Positions 16,793 to 24,706 of a stretch of 44,910 nucleotides of DNA are shown here, in pieces. Position 1 is the stretch's first letter. Each line of letters starts with the position of its first letter. Source of the stretch: a virus; IMG/VR virus record IMGVR_UViG_3300020596_000040, positions 1 to 44,910 of that record; one strand, written 5' to 3'. A program made the position numbers and the translations under genes. The notes below the pieces were generated by a model, which saw nothing but the letters and a program-made list of their open reading frames with translations, was not told where the DNA came from and did not search any database.

Positions 16793-18444
16793 ACGATCTC
16801 CAGATAGCGCCGTTGGGCAGCGGCCAAATCCCGCGTTGGCGTCATCGGTGGTTGCCGTATGGCGGACGTGGCCGCGGGCGTCATGGGTGCGGTCGGTGCC
16901 TGGGCAAGGTGAAATCCTTGCGCGTAGGCAGGCAGGAAATAGCGTGCATCGGTCGCCCCATTGCCGCGAACCAGAGTCGCCAAAAACGTAATCACGCTGG
17001 TGATTGACCGCCCAAACGCCCCCACGCGACTGACCACGGCACTACTCGCACTGCTGCTCGCAATGCTGCGCAGCTGCCCGGCCGTGCGACTGACCACGGC
17101 ACTACTCGCAATGCTGCTCGTGAGTGTTCGCGCTCCTGCGGCCACGCGGCTGATCGTCGTATACTGCGCGATGGCGCTGCTGATCGCCCGTGTGCGGGCC
17201 GCGATCCGACTCGCACTGCTGCTACTGGCAATCGCGCTGGTGAGGACGCGGACACATCCCGCCGCGCGTGTGACGGTTGCGCTGCTGGCAATTGCGCTAC
17301 TGATCGTGCGGGTAACGGCGGTCGCCCCGCCGTTGATCGTGCGCGTCAGGGTGCGCGTGTGCGCAATCGCGCTGGTGAAGGTGCGGACACACGCGCCAAC
17401 TCTGACGATGGTGGCGCTGCTGGCAATCGCGCTGCTGAAGGTGCGGACACACGCGCCAACTCTGACGATGGTGGCGCTGCTGGCAATCGCGCTGCTGAAG
17501 GTGCGGACACACGCGCCAACTCTGACGATGGTGGCGCTGCTGGCAATCGCGCTGGTGAGGACGCGGACACACGCGCCAACTCTGACGATGGTGGCGCTGC
17601 TGGCAATCGCGCTGGTGAGGACGCGGGCACATCCCGCCGCCCTGGCCACAGTTGCCGTGTGCGCAATCGCGCTGGTGAAGGTGCGCGTGAAGGCGGTTCC
17701 GCCCGCCGCCGCCTCAATCAGCCATTCTGGGAGCGACGCAATCCAATCAAGCGCGGGGCCTTGAAAATAGATCGTCGGACTGCCGATCAACGTGCCAACG
17801 GTCTGGGTTATGTGATCCAGCGGCGCAATCCCCGCATCGAGATTGGCATCCCACACAAATGCCAGATCCGGATAGGGCGCATCATTCGGCAGAAAGCGCT
17901 TGTTCCAGATGGCCAGGAGCTCGCTTTCGCTGCGTGCGGCTCGCCACACCCGCACCACCGCAAGTCGCACAATGCCGCCGTCGGTCGGAAACGCATCTTG
18001 GCTCCCGATGCGCATTGCTGCCGTGGAGGCGGTCGGACCCGCAATCGCGCTGGTGAGCGTGCCGGTGGTGAGGGTGCCGCCTTCGCTGGCGTAATAGCCT
18101 TGGACCGTGTTGGCGCTGGCATTGTGGACAAAGCAATGATACGTCCACACGTTGACAACTTGCGTATTGCCAAGCGAGGCCACGCGGGCGTCGTCAAAGG
18201 CGATTTGAAAGTTGGTGCCGCCGCCAGAGGCGACCATCAGATACCACCCGGTGGTACTGGTCGCCTTGCCCACATATTCTTTAAAGCCCGCGAGCGACGT
18301 GAAGTAATTCCACGTCTCGACCGTGAAATCCACGTCGGAGCTTGGCACGGTCGCCAGATCGCCAAACGAGTACGACTCGCTCGCCGCGTTGAAATCGACG
18401 GCCAGCGAGGGGATTTGCTCGAATGGCGAGCGCGGAAACAGCAT
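16789..18444 (-). CDS. LamG-like protein with 20-residue tandem repeats (adhesin-like)
   Basis: 551 aa. Residues about 15-240 form a concanavalin/LamG jelly-roll (VDFTVETWNYF, GWYLMVASGGG, VWTYHCFVHN, VVRVWRAARSESEL), a glycan-binding fold used in phage appendages. Residues about 250-490 are roughly a dozen 20-residue repeats with consensus SAIASSATIVRVGACVRTF. The middle copies are nearly identical in DNA (17381-17620) and the outer ones are diverged. The repeat may form a beta-solenoid or elongated shaft. A C-terminal Pro/Ala-rich tail follows. Repeats with one cysteine each could be disulfide-linked. The gene lies upstream of terminase, away from the tail genes. Confidence 0.65.
   Translation of the reverse strand: MLFPRSPFEQIPSLAVDFNAASESYSFGDLATVPSSDVDFTVETWNYFTSLAGFKEYVGKATSTTGWYLMVASGGGTNFQIAFDDARVASLGNTQVVNVWTYHCFVHNASANTVQGYYASEGGTLTTGTLTSAIAGPTASTAAMRIGSQDAFPTDGGIVRLAVVRVWRAARSESELLAIWNKRFLPNDAPYPDLAFVWDANLDAGIAPLDHITQTVGTLIGSPTIYFQGPALDWIASLPEWLIEAAAGGTAFTRTFTSAIAHTATVARAAGCARVLTSAIASSATIVRVGACVRVLTSAIASSATIVRVGACVRTFSSAIASSATIVRVGACVRTFSSAIASSATIVRVGACVRTFTSAIAHTRTLTRTINGGATAVTRTISSAIASSATVTRAAGCVRVLTSAIASSSSASRIAARTRAISSAIAQYTTISRVAAGARTLTSSIASSAVVSRTAGQLRSIASSSASSAVVSRVGAFGRSITSVITFLATLVRGNGATDARYFLPAYAQGFHLAQAPTAPMTPAATSAIRQPPMTPTRDLAAAQRRYLEIV
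17381..17620. repeat. four 60-bp tandem repeat units
   Basis: Period-60 units at 17381, 17441, 17501 and 17561 share identical first 40 bases and differ by a few substitutions in the last 20. They encode 20 residues per unit. Degenerate copies extend to about 17041 and 17700. The near-identity indicates recent unit-number change or gene conversion. Confidence 0.92.
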
Positions 18445-18447
18445 CGA

Positions 18448-18879
18448 CTACACGCTTTGCATGCTATGCGGACGGAAGGTCAAACTATTGCCCGATCCCG
18501 CAAACGTCACCCCGCTCACGTTTTGGACCACGGGTCTGAACAGACCGGGGGGCAGGCGTCGGTCCCGCAGCACCGCAACCTTGACACCTGCTCCGGTTGT
18601 CAACGAGAACGCGCCTGCAAACGCGTCAAATGCCGGTGGACTGGGAATATCTTCGTACACCGTGCCATCGGGCGCACGCGCCAACCACAGCTTGACCACC
18701 GGGGTGCCGGTCGGGGTCAAACTCCCCAACGTCAAAACCCAATCGCCCCAGATCTCCGCAGCGGTTGCGTCAGCCCCGGCAGCAGCGCCGGTCACATAGC
18801 TGTTGTTGGTCAAACTGTTGAGCGTGATGGTCGTCGTAACCAAGGTTTGGTAGATCTGTTGTTTGATGGTTGCGGCCAT
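18448..18879 (-). CDS. structural/appendage protein, unknown
   Basis: 143 aa, three bases before the LamG-repeat gene. The N-terminus is helical (MAATIKQQIYQTLVTTTI); the rest is a beta-sandwich-like sequence with LWLARAPDGTVYEDIPSP. There is no cysteine and no signal peptide. It is probably part of the same appendage or adsorption group as its neighbours. No family recognised. Confidence 0.55.
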   Translation of the reverse strand: MAATIKQQIYQTLVTTTITLNSLTNNSYVTGAAAGADATAAEIWGDWVLTLGSLTPTGTPVVKLWLARAPDGTVYEDIPSPPAFDAFAGAFSLTTGAGVKVAVLRDRRLPPGLFRPVVQNVSGVTFAGSGNSLTFRPHSMQSV

Positions 18880-18887
18880 AGGTGCCT

Positions 18888-19571
18888 CTAGTTGCTGATT
18901 GTGGCGTTGGTCGTCAGTGTATCACCAGACACCAACACCGCCGTCGAACTGTAGTTGTCTTCAACATACAACTTCGATCCAGAGACGGTCGTGGAATTAA
19001 AGATCCCCGCACCATACGCCGTGCCACCTGCACCCGAGACGGTCATGATCTTGGTCACAAGCTGGCTAAAGGTGCCGCCGAGCGATGATGGTGCGGTGTA
19101 ATCGCCACCTATCGGCGTGGTTGCGGTGGCGCGCGACAGGCCGATGGTCGTATACTCGTTGGTCGTCACATTGGCCGTCACGATACCCAGGCTCAAATCC
19201 GTCTTGGCCTTGGTGAGTGCGGCGCTGGCGATGGCGATGACGTTAAAATACGCGGTCGCACTCGGCGCGGTGGGGGTCGAGCCCCCGGCAAACACCTGAT
19301 TCGCCTGGTAGAGCGCACCGGCATCCACCCGCTCGTTGTGCGTAATCGAGGTCCAGATGGTGTCGTAGCCGGTAATGACCGGGACGAGTGTTTCCACGCC
19401 GTTGACCAGCTGGCGGATGTAGTCCACGATACGCGGGCGCTGTTGCTTCGTCACAAAAATGCCAAACTCCCCCGACACGGCGCGGCGGGCCGGCCGACCA
19501 GGGTAACTGATCAGTCGGTCCAGAAAGGGCAGATTGATTCTGCCGAGATCGCGATCAATGCCGACAATCAT
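18888..19571 (-). CDS. structural protein, unknown, possibly appendage base
   Basis: 227 aa, ATGA overlap with the preceding gene. An N-terminal helical/mixed part (GRINLPFLDRLISYPGRP, RIVDYIRQLVNGVETLVPVI) is followed by a Ser/Thr-rich, beta-prone C-terminal half. Such a layout is typical of phage surface proteins in which a particle-binding N-terminus carries an exposed C-terminus. Function unassigned. Confidence 0.55.
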   Translation of the reverse strand: MIVGIDRDLGRINLPFLDRLISYPGRPARRAVSGEFGIFVTKQQRPRIVDYIRQLVNGVETLVPVITGYDTIWTSITHNERVDAGALYQANQVFAGGSTPTAPSATAYFNVIAIASAALTKAKTDLSLGIVTANVTTNEYTTIGLSRATATTPIGGDYTAPSSLGGTFSQLVTKIMTVSGAGGTAYGAGIFNSTTVSGSKLYVEDNYSSTAVLVSGDTLTTNATISN

Positions 19572-19936
19572 TCGTCCGCTCCTCGTGTGCGATAGGCGCT
19601 ATGCAGCGCCAAGTGGAGATTGTTACACGCGTCGCTGAACAACTGCAATGCGTGAATGGCAACCTCCTGGGCGTTGCCATCAATAAAGCCGGATGCCTGA
19701 CAGGCATCCGCATAGGCAACCCACGGATCGTCAACGGCGGCGGCGAGCGCGAGCACCTCGCTCAACAGTTCGGCGATATCGCGCACCGTCCGCCGAAAGC
19801 CACGCGTGAGCCAGTAGCCTTCCTTGCTGGCGGGCACCGTCATCGCCTCGCCCTCCCGGTTGTACAGCACGACATCAGTCGCAGCATGCACCACCGCAAC
19901 AAACCGTGCGTCATTGGGGATGTTTGCCATTTCCAT
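19568..19936 (-). CDS. hypothetical protein between lysis and appendage genes
   Basis: 122 aa (start at 19936 or 19930). Residues 1-50 are mixed alpha/beta (RFVAVVHAATDVVLYN). Residues 55-122 are predicted all-helical with a Trp/Cys-containing segment. Not recognised. ATGA-coupled to 18888-19571. Confidence 0.5.
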   Translation of the reverse strand: MEMANIPNDARFVAVVHAATDVVLYNREGEAMTVPASKEGYWLTRGFRRTVRDIAELLSEVLALAAAVDDPWVAYADACQASGFIDGNAQEVAIHALQLFSDACNNLHLALHSAYRTRGADE

Positions 19937-19952
19937 GGACGATACTCCTCTC

Positions 19953-20051
19953 CTACGTCGTCAGTCGCCACACCAGCACGCCACATGCGCCGAGGATACT
20001 CCCACCCAACGCCACAATCAGGCCAATCGTGATGATTTCGGCGCGACTCAC
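19953..20051 (-). CDS. 32-aa single-helix membrane peptide (holin-like)
   Basis: A GTG at 20051 overlaps the stop of the preceding gene (GTGA). It opens a 32-codon frame with a short charged start (VSRAEI), about 22 hydrophobic residues rich in Ile/Leu/Gly/Val, and a C-terminal WRLTT. It lies downstream of the amidase and of another one-helix protein, the normal place for holins or spanin-type peptides. Too short for homology assignment; supported by coupling, topology and context. Confidence 0.5.
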   Translation of the reverse strand: MSRAEIITIGLIVALGGSILGACGVLVWRLTT

Positions 20052-20332
20052 CAGCGCACCACAATCAGGCCCGTATTCAGCAGCGTTAACAACGTGAGAC
20101 CAATCAGCCAATACTGCATCGTGCGCCGCCAGACATCGGCCTCGCGCTGCCGTTCGCGCCGATCCAGTACATCAGTTGACACAATCTTCCACATGGCGTT
20201 GATCTTCTCCGCCTGCGTGCGCGGCTCCTGCTCAATGCCCATGACATGCACATGCACCGACTGGCTCGTGGCCTGGCTGCTGCTGCCAACCGCCACGCCA
20301 CTGCTGTGGTCAATGTTGCCCGTCTCGTTCAT
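20048..20332 (-). CDS. one-helix membrane protein, candidate holin
   Basis: 94 aa with a soluble Ser/Gln-rich N-terminus and a charged central helix (RRERQREADVWRR). It ends in a C-terminal transmembrane segment (WLIGLTLLTLLNTGLIVV). ATGA-coupled upstream, GTGA-coupled downstream to a second membrane peptide. A pair of small membrane proteins next to an amidase suggests holin functions (class III or pinholin-like). Alternatively it is a membrane-anchored coiled-coil accessory. Confidence 0.5.
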   Translation of the reverse strand: MNETGNIDHSSGVAVGSSSQATSQSVHVHVMGIEQEPRTQAEKINAMWKIVSTDVLDRRERQREADVWRRTMQYWLIGLTLLTLLNTGLIVVRW

Positions 20333-20526
20333 TCGCCGCCCGCGCCTGCACGCGCATGTACCCGGTCGGTCAGGACTTGGAGTCGGAGTTCGTTGCGCGC
20401 GAGCAGCGCCTGCAGCTCCTCCATATGCGCCGCCAGGACGGCGAGCAGGGCATCGTGCATATGCTCGCGGGCGTACGCACGGTGCTCCTGGCTCCGAGCA
20501 AGGGCGTGATCATCGGGTGGTGTCAT
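20329..20526 (-). CDS. small helical protein in the lysis cassette
   Basis: 65 aa, entirely helical with leucine-rich heptads (LLAVLAAHMEELQALLARNELRLQ) and no membrane segment. It probably forms a coiled coil. ATGA-coupled on both sides. Function unknown. Confidence 0.5.
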   Translation of the reverse strand: MTPPDDHALARSQEHRAYAREHMHDALLAVLAAHMEELQALLARNELRLQVLTDRVHARAGAGGE

Positions 20527-20909
20527 TGGCTGCGCTCGCTTTCGCGGAGCTTGCGGGTGGCTTGTTGCCGTTCGAGGTGAGCGATCCGATCACGAATGTC
20601 TTGTGAGACGGTGATCTCGTGTGTGAGCAGTTCCAAGAGTTGCAAGAGTGTCGTGGCCCCCACCATCCGGTCAATCTGGGCATCGTCCAAAATACGCCGG
20701 GTGTCGATAAAATGATTGACCGCAATGCTGTAGGCGGCCACGCTCTCGGGATCGGCCTGGCGACGCACCATCTGCACGAGCGCCTCGGCGTGTGTCGGGG
20801 CACTCGCCTTATAGGCGCTAAAGGCATCGCCATAGGCAATATCGCGTTCGTTAATCGCTTGGCGTGCGGTGGTGATAATCTGCATCGGATCGGAAAATTG
20901 CTCGGTCAT
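20523..20909 (-). CDS. helical protein of unknown function
   Basis: 128 aa, mainly alpha-helical and charged, with a C-terminal coiled-coil segment (RDRIAHLERQQATRKL). It follows the endolysin by 36 bases and begins the chain of ATGA-coupled small genes leading to the membrane peptides. Not recognised. Confidence 0.5.
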   Translation of the reverse strand: MTEQFSDPMQIITTARQAINERDIAYGDAFSAYKASAPTHAEALVQMVRRQADPESVAAYSIAVNHFIDTRRILDDAQIDRMVGATTLLQLLELLTHEITVSQDIRDRIAHLERQQATRKLRESERSQ

Positions 20910-20945
20910 GAAGCCTCACTTAGCCAATCTGCAGGATACCCGACA

Positions 20946-21452
20946 CTACGCCTGGGTGATTTTTACGAGTCCGTTTGCCCACACGCGGAACGCCAGCTCA
21001 GGGGACAGCGGCGGCGACGTGGGATCGGACTTGCGACCCTTCGGCCTCGCCACGCTGCGATGGCTCAAGACCAGCGCGGGCGGAATGTGATACATCAGCA
21101 TGAGCGACTGACAGAGCGTCGTGAGGCGGTCAAGTTGCACGGCCGTGTAGGGGATGCCGTGCATGTGACTGACTTCGATCCCGATCGCGATGTTGTTGGG
21201 GTCGGTGTTGCCCGCAACCACGCCCATCCCGGCATGCCAGGCGCGTTTGTCATCGGCAACGAGCTGATAGATGTCGCCGCTGGGCGCAATCAGATAATGG
21301 CTACTGACGTGGGAGTGGGGGTTACACAGCCATTGCAAATCGGTGGGGAAGACACCTTCGCTGGAATGGACAATAATCGCTTCGATCTTGCCAGATCGGG
21401 CGTTGTAATTCGAGGAGCGATATGAGGTGTCAAAATGCAAAACGCCCGCCAA
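20946..21452 (-). CDS. N-acetylmuramoyl-L-alanine amidase (endolysin)
   Basis: 168 aa of the amidase_2 (T7 lysozyme/PGRP) fold. Likely zinc ligands are His29 (IIVHSSEG), His131 (VLSHRSVARPKG) and Asp143 (RKSDP). SSHYLIAPSGDIYQLV, RAWHAG and IAIGIEVSH complete the family pattern. It cleaves the amide between MurNAc and the stem peptide. There is no signal peptide, so export needs a holin. The start is a TTG at 21452 with GAGGT upstream; an in-frame TAG lies just before it, excluding longer forms. The extended -10 at 21499-21507 drives it. Confidence 0.9.
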   Translation of the reverse strand: MAGVLHFDTSYRSSNYNARSGKIEAIIVHSSEGVFPTDLQWLCNPHSHVSSHYLIAPSGDIYQLVADDKRAWHAGMGVVAGNTDPNNIAIGIEVSHMHGIPYTAVQLDRLTTLCQSLMLMYHIPPALVLSHRSVARPKGRKSDPTSPPLSPELAFRVWANGLVKITQA

Positions 21453-21498
21453 GCTGGGCTACCTCAGCGAGATAGCGCAATTCGACAGGCACACCAAG

Positions 21499-21507
21499 AG
21501 TATAGCA
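21499..21507 (-). promoter_or_regulatory. extended -10 promoter before the lysis cassette
   Basis: TGTGCTATACT on the minus strand, identical over 11 bases to the motif before the protease gene, again without a clear -35. Transcription would start about 40 bases upstream of the endolysin TTG. Confidence 0.6.
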
Positions 21508-21654
21508 CAACAATCAAGAAGCGGTGCGTAGAGATATGGTACACTTTGATACGCCGCCTCACCTCACAAGCTCGACAGGCAGGAGGCACGGGGCGGCTTT
21601 TGCGTCGTGCCGTCGCATTCCCCACGTTCGGCGCGTGGGCGGCCTCAGCGGGGC

Positions 21655-21942
21655 TTACAGCAATCCTACGAGCCGGTACGCATCGTCAACCGTTCGCACG
21701 ATAGAGACATAGCCGAACCACTCCTGGTGAAACGTCGCTTCATCGATGGTTAACGTGCCCGTTTTGTCCTTAATCTCCATCAGCCAAATCTGTTTCTGCC
21801 CCGTGGTGCGATGGATGCCGCCAACGGTCAAGTCCGGAAAGCCCGCGCCAAGCTGGTGCGTTTCGGCCACACGGTAGCCCCCGTCGCGTAATGCCTGTGC
21901 AATCTGGTTATGGTTGGCGTCTTTGCGTGCGGCGCGTCTCAT
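21655..21942 (-). CDS. VRR-NUC/PD-(D/E)XK-type nuclease
   Basis: 95 aa. The pattern AGFPDLTV, then WLMEIKDKTG, then a helix with DEATFHQEW is the catalytic core of VRR-NUC nucleases (G.PD, then E.K). This family resolves or trims branched DNA, and stand-alone short phage copies are common. The start overlaps the previous stop (ATGA), and the AAGGAAACGAA upstream closely matches the ribosome site at 28623. Confidence 0.8.
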   Translation of the reverse strand: MRRAARKDANHNQIAQALRDGGYRVAETHQLGAGFPDLTVGGIHRTTGQKQIWLMEIKDKTGTLTIDEATFHQEWFGYVSIVRTVDDAYRLVGLL

Positions 21943-22208
21943 TTCGTTTCCTTCCGTGGTCGTCCGGTCGGGCGGCGTGGATAGCGATCCAGCGTGCCAG
22001 CGCGGTAGCATTTCTGGTAGCAGCGCCGGTGCAGATGGCGCTCGTAGGTTTCGCCAGCGGGGACGGGTTCGTGGCAATAGGCGCACGTGCGTACCAGAAC
22101 GTCTCCTGTTTCGGCGGGATCGTCTTGATCGGCTTCTTCGCTTCTTGCCGTGCGACAAACTCCGCATACCACGTCCGAAATGCCGCAGTCGTCGTGTTCG
22201 GATGTCAT
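21939..22208 (-). CDS. zinc-ribbon protein with basic tail
   Basis: 89 aa from the ATG at 22208, eight bases after the PAPS-reductase-like gene, with AGGAA upstream. Cysteines occur as CGVC and later as CAYCH with HRRC. The C-terminus is strongly basic (RYPRRPTGRPRKETK). A small DNA- or RNA-binding protein is likely; no specific family. Confidence 0.6.
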   Translation of the reverse strand: MTSEHDDCGISDVVCGVCRTARSEEADQDDPAETGDVLVRTCAYCHEPVPAGETYERHLHRRCYQKCYRAGTLDRYPRRPTGRPRKETK

Positions 22209-22216
22209 CGGCGTTC

Positions 22217-23017
22217 CTAGGTCATGCAATAGCCGGTCTCGCAGCTATCTTCAAAATCAAATTCATGTTGTGTGCCTTGCACCGCCTCCTCGAGTGGGAT
22301 GAGGGCGCGGGTTAAATAAAGAGCATCGTCGCGAGTTGCTGCCACATCTAACAAGCGTTTTTCAAGCGCAACCGCATGTGCGAATAACTGCGGTTCATGC
22401 TCCTTGAGATCGCGCCAGTGTCGCATGCTTTGGTACGGACAAAAATAACACGCGCTTTTTGCGGGAATCGGCAGCCCTGCATGTGCGATAATTGCCCGGC
22501 AATCAGTCCGCGTAAGTCGTAAGTCAATGAGGGGATATTCAACCCGTTGCCACGCGATACCACTATCAAGCCGCATACGCTGATACTCATCAATCGAAAT
22601 ACCGAGTCCTGCTATGGCGGGATCATCAGCCGTTGCGCCGCGCCGCTTTTGCTCGGCGGCGATGATTTTAATTTTGAAATCGCTGGTGCAACTGCGGTTG
22701 CCGGGCGCGCCACTCTTCGCGAAATAGGCGGGAATGACCTGTGACCGATTGTTCATCACGCGACTGTAGATTGTTTCTACCTCCCCCGCCCGACTTCCGC
22801 GCTTCATTCTTTTTTGCAACTCCCGAATCTCAATGCCATTGGCCGCTGCATACGGCATTGCCACATCACGCACATACGCCAGTGTCGCGGGATGCTCACT
22901 GTCATCGCCAACGTTGGCAAACAGAAACAGCGGATAGTCAATCTTGCCTTGCGCGGCAAGTACCAGCGCCGCCGTGGACTGCACACCGCCGCCGTAGCTA
23001 AATACACGAATCGTCAT
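22217..23017 (-). CDS. PAPS reductase-like PP-loop protein
   Basis: 266 aa from the ATG at 23017 (ATGA overlap). The PP-loop is SYGGGVQSTA (SxGxxS). Downstream cysteine motifs are RSCTSDFKI and ACYFCPYQS, the pattern of phage members of the PAPS reductase/DndC/QueC-like adenylation family. Such proteins activate a substrate with ATP and may hold an iron-sulfur cluster. In phages a role in nucleotide or nucleic-acid sulfur modification is suspected but not shown. Neighbours are zinc-ribbon and nuclease genes; no Dnd partners are seen. The C-terminus ends in ETGYCMT. Confidence 0.82.
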   Translation of the reverse strand: MTIRVFSYGGGVQSTAALVLAAQGKIDYPLFLFANVGDDSEHPATLAYVRDVAMPYAAANGIEIRELQKRMKRGSRAGEVETIYSRVMNNRSQVIPAYFAKSGAPGNRSCTSDFKIKIIAAEQKRRGATADDPAIAGLGISIDEYQRMRLDSGIAWQRVEYPLIDLRLTRTDCRAIIAHAGLPIPAKSACYFCPYQSMRHWRDLKEHEPQLFAHAVALEKRLLDVAATRDDALYLTRALIPLEEAVQGTQHEFDFEDSCETGYCMT

Positions 23018-23283
23018 CGCCGTATCTCCCATCCGGTATCCGTCTCCACCAGTCGCCCGGCCAGCCGCGCCAATCGCACGGTTTCCGGTGCCTTGCCAAT
23101 CAGCTTCGCAATCGTGCGGTTGCTGGTTGGTTTCGGCTTCGACCCGCGCACCTGCACCGGGTAGGCAGCGCGATGATCGCGCCAACAGACGCTCCACAGG
23201 CCGCGCCCGACAATGCGACGGCGACGGTTGCCGTGCAGGCAGCGCGTGCGGGGATGGTTGGTCAGCGGTGTGTGGTTCATCAT
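23014..23283 (-). CDS. basic HTH-like small protein
   Basis: 89 aa. The first half is very basic (RCLHGNRRRRIVGRGLW). The second half has a helix-turn-helix-like segment (NRTIAKLIGKAPETVRLARLAGRLVET). The start ATG at 23283 overlaps the previous stop, and another ATG follows immediately at 23280. Probably DNA-binding; function unknown. Confidence 0.55.
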   Translation of the reverse strand: MMNHTPLTNHPRTRCLHGNRRRRIVGRGLWSVCWRDHRAAYPVQVRGSKPKPTSNRTIAKLIGKAPETVRLARLAGRLVETDTGWEIRR

Positions 23284-23594
23284 TGGAGCGCCCCCGCGCG
23301 TTGTTTTCGGCGATACCACACGGCCCGACTGGCACATGTCTTGCTGCAATAGACACAGTGCGACTGCCGTTTGGTGAGGCACGCGGCACACCATGCACAG
23401 CGCACGTTCGCGGGGATGGCACGCGGCGTGTTGTAGGTGCCCGCGCTGCGCACCTCCAGCGTAAATACGCGCGCGCTGCGGGTCAGGCGGCCATCATGTA
23501 TGGCGGTGTACAGCGTGCGTTGCGATACGCCAAAGGCGGCAGCAATCGTCCGCATGGACGTCTTGTAGGCCGGACGCGGGATCGTCAGGATCAT
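23280..23594 (-). CDS. HTH protein with C-terminal zinc ribbon
   Basis: 104 aa. Residues 12-40 form a helix-turn-helix (MRTIAAAFGVSQRTLYTAIHDGRL). Residues about 65-95 carry CAWCAAC and CVYCSKTC, a four-cysteine zinc ribbon. It ends in AGALQ, the same ending as 24228-24668, encoded by an identical stretch of about 20 bp. Likely a small transcription or recombination regulator. Confidence 0.62.
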   Translation of the reverse strand: MILTIPRPAYKTSMRTIAAAFGVSQRTLYTAIHDGRLTRSARVFTLEVRSAGTYNTPRAIPANVRCAWCAACLTKRQSHCVYCSKTCASRAVWYRRKQRAGALQ

Positions 23595-23604
23595 TGCAAT
23601 TCCA

Positions 23605-24231
23605 TCACTTTCTGTTCAGCGGGTCGGTGCCTGCTGGGGCGGGTGCATCAAGCGCATCAAGCGCCGCAATGAGATCGACCGCCAGCTGGCGTACGGTGCG
23701 GCGATCCTCGAGCCAGTGGAGCATGTTCGTCGCGAGCGACCGCTGGAGGCGCAGCGCCGTCTGCATGTGCTGGTCGAACGGCGCGGACATCGCTCGCTGC
23801 GCGGCAAACGTCTGTATCGCGTTGCGTATCAGCGACCATTGACTGCTGCACACGCGTTTGCCGGAGGGATAGGTCAGCGACGATTCGCCGTCATGCCACG
23901 CCAGTGCGAGGTCAACCGTTGCCGCAGTCGCACCCCATACGGCAACGTCTTTTGGCTGCTTGTCGGTCGCTGCTCCCTGCGTGATCGTCGCTGCCGTTGG
24001 CGTACCGTTGCTCCTGGCCTGTGTCACGACCTCCCGGCGCTGCGCAGGCGTCACGTCACCCAACTGCGCCTGGCTCGCATTGGCCAGCGTGAGACCAATT
24101 GGTCTGAGATCGTTGGCGTGCGGCTCCTGGGTCTGCCAATCGGGGCCGGGCACATGCAGCGGCAAGCGCAGTTGGGTGACACGCCGCACGGATTGCAATC
24201 CGGCGGGTTGCGGCGGGTTGACCTCGGTCAT
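23605..24231 (-). CDS. hypothetical protein in the early region
   Basis: 208 aa from the ATG at 24231 (ATGA overlap). Proline-rich N-terminus; middle with TPAQRREVVTQARSNGTPT; helical C-terminal half (QWSLIRNAIQTFAAQRAM, HMQTALRLQRSLATNML). No cysteine-rich motif or known signature. Its position between the helicase and zinc-ribbon genes suggests a DNA-metabolism accessory. The gene contains one copy of a 20-bp repeat shared with the helicase gene. Confidence 0.5.
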   Translation of the reverse strand: MTEVNPPQPAGLQSVRRVTQLRLPLHVPGPDWQTQEPHANDLRPIGLTLANASQAQLGDVTPAQRREVVTQARSNGTPTAATITQGAATDKQPKDVAVWGATAATVDLALAWHDGESSLTYPSGKRVCSSQWSLIRNAIQTFAAQRAMSAPFDQHMQTALRLQRSLATNMLHWLEDRRTVRQLAVDLIAALDALDAPAPAGTDPLNRK

Positions 24232-24668
24232 TGGAGCGCCCCCGCGCACTGCACCGCCCACTGCTGGCTTTCGTGATAGGCCTCGCCTGCGTCCTGATAG
24301 TCCAGCCACAGTCGGATGCGATCCGAGAGCGGGCCGCTGCTGCCAAAGCGGGCGGCGGTTTCGGCCAAGAGCGCGTTGGGGTGTTCGGCGATCCGTGCCT
24401 CGGTGTAGGCCGCAAAGCGGGCGTGCAGGGCTTCTGGTGCGCGCACACGGGCCTGCTCAAACGTCGCCCGCGTGCGATCCACGCGGTTCTCGGCGGCGTG
24501 CCGCATGCGGTCGATATGGCAGACGGTGGCGGCCATATCGCGATTGCAGTCTTGGCAGACACGCGCCCGGCTGCTGCACGCCTGATTGCTGCGTTTGCAC
24601 ACGACACAGGTGATACGGGCGCGGGCGTCTTTCAGGAGCTTCTGGGAGATGGCGCGAAGATTGCTCAT
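24228..24668 (-). CDS. zinc-ribbon/helical protein
   Basis: 146 aa. CVVC and CQDC, 15 residues apart, form a zinc ribbon in the first 45 residues. The rest is helical and charged. It ends in AGALQ like 23280-23594. It follows a 151-base gap after the helicase that contains a 16-bp palindrome. Not assigned to a family. Confidence 0.58.
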   Translation of the reverse strand: MSNLRAISQKLLKDARARITCVVCKRSNQACSSRARVCQDCNRDMAATVCHIDRMRHAAENRVDRTRATFEQARVRAPEALHARFAAYTEARIAEHPNALLAETAARFGSSGPLSDRIRLWLDYQDAGEAYHESQQWAVQCAGALQ

Positions 24669-24706
24669 AACTATCCGCTTTCGTTCACGTTATCGTGTGT
24701 CTCTAG

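Noticed and set aside
17041-17700. CRISPR array or transposon-like repeats
   Set aside because: Units are contiguous with no unique spacers, stay in frame, and encode protein, so they are coding tandem repeats.
17359-18891. Long plus-strand open frame (about 510 codons) with repeated ANSDDGGAAGNRA
   Set aside because: It is the antisense of the LamG-repeat gene; the repeat units keep all frames open. No ribosome site, and the minus-strand product has clear domain structure.
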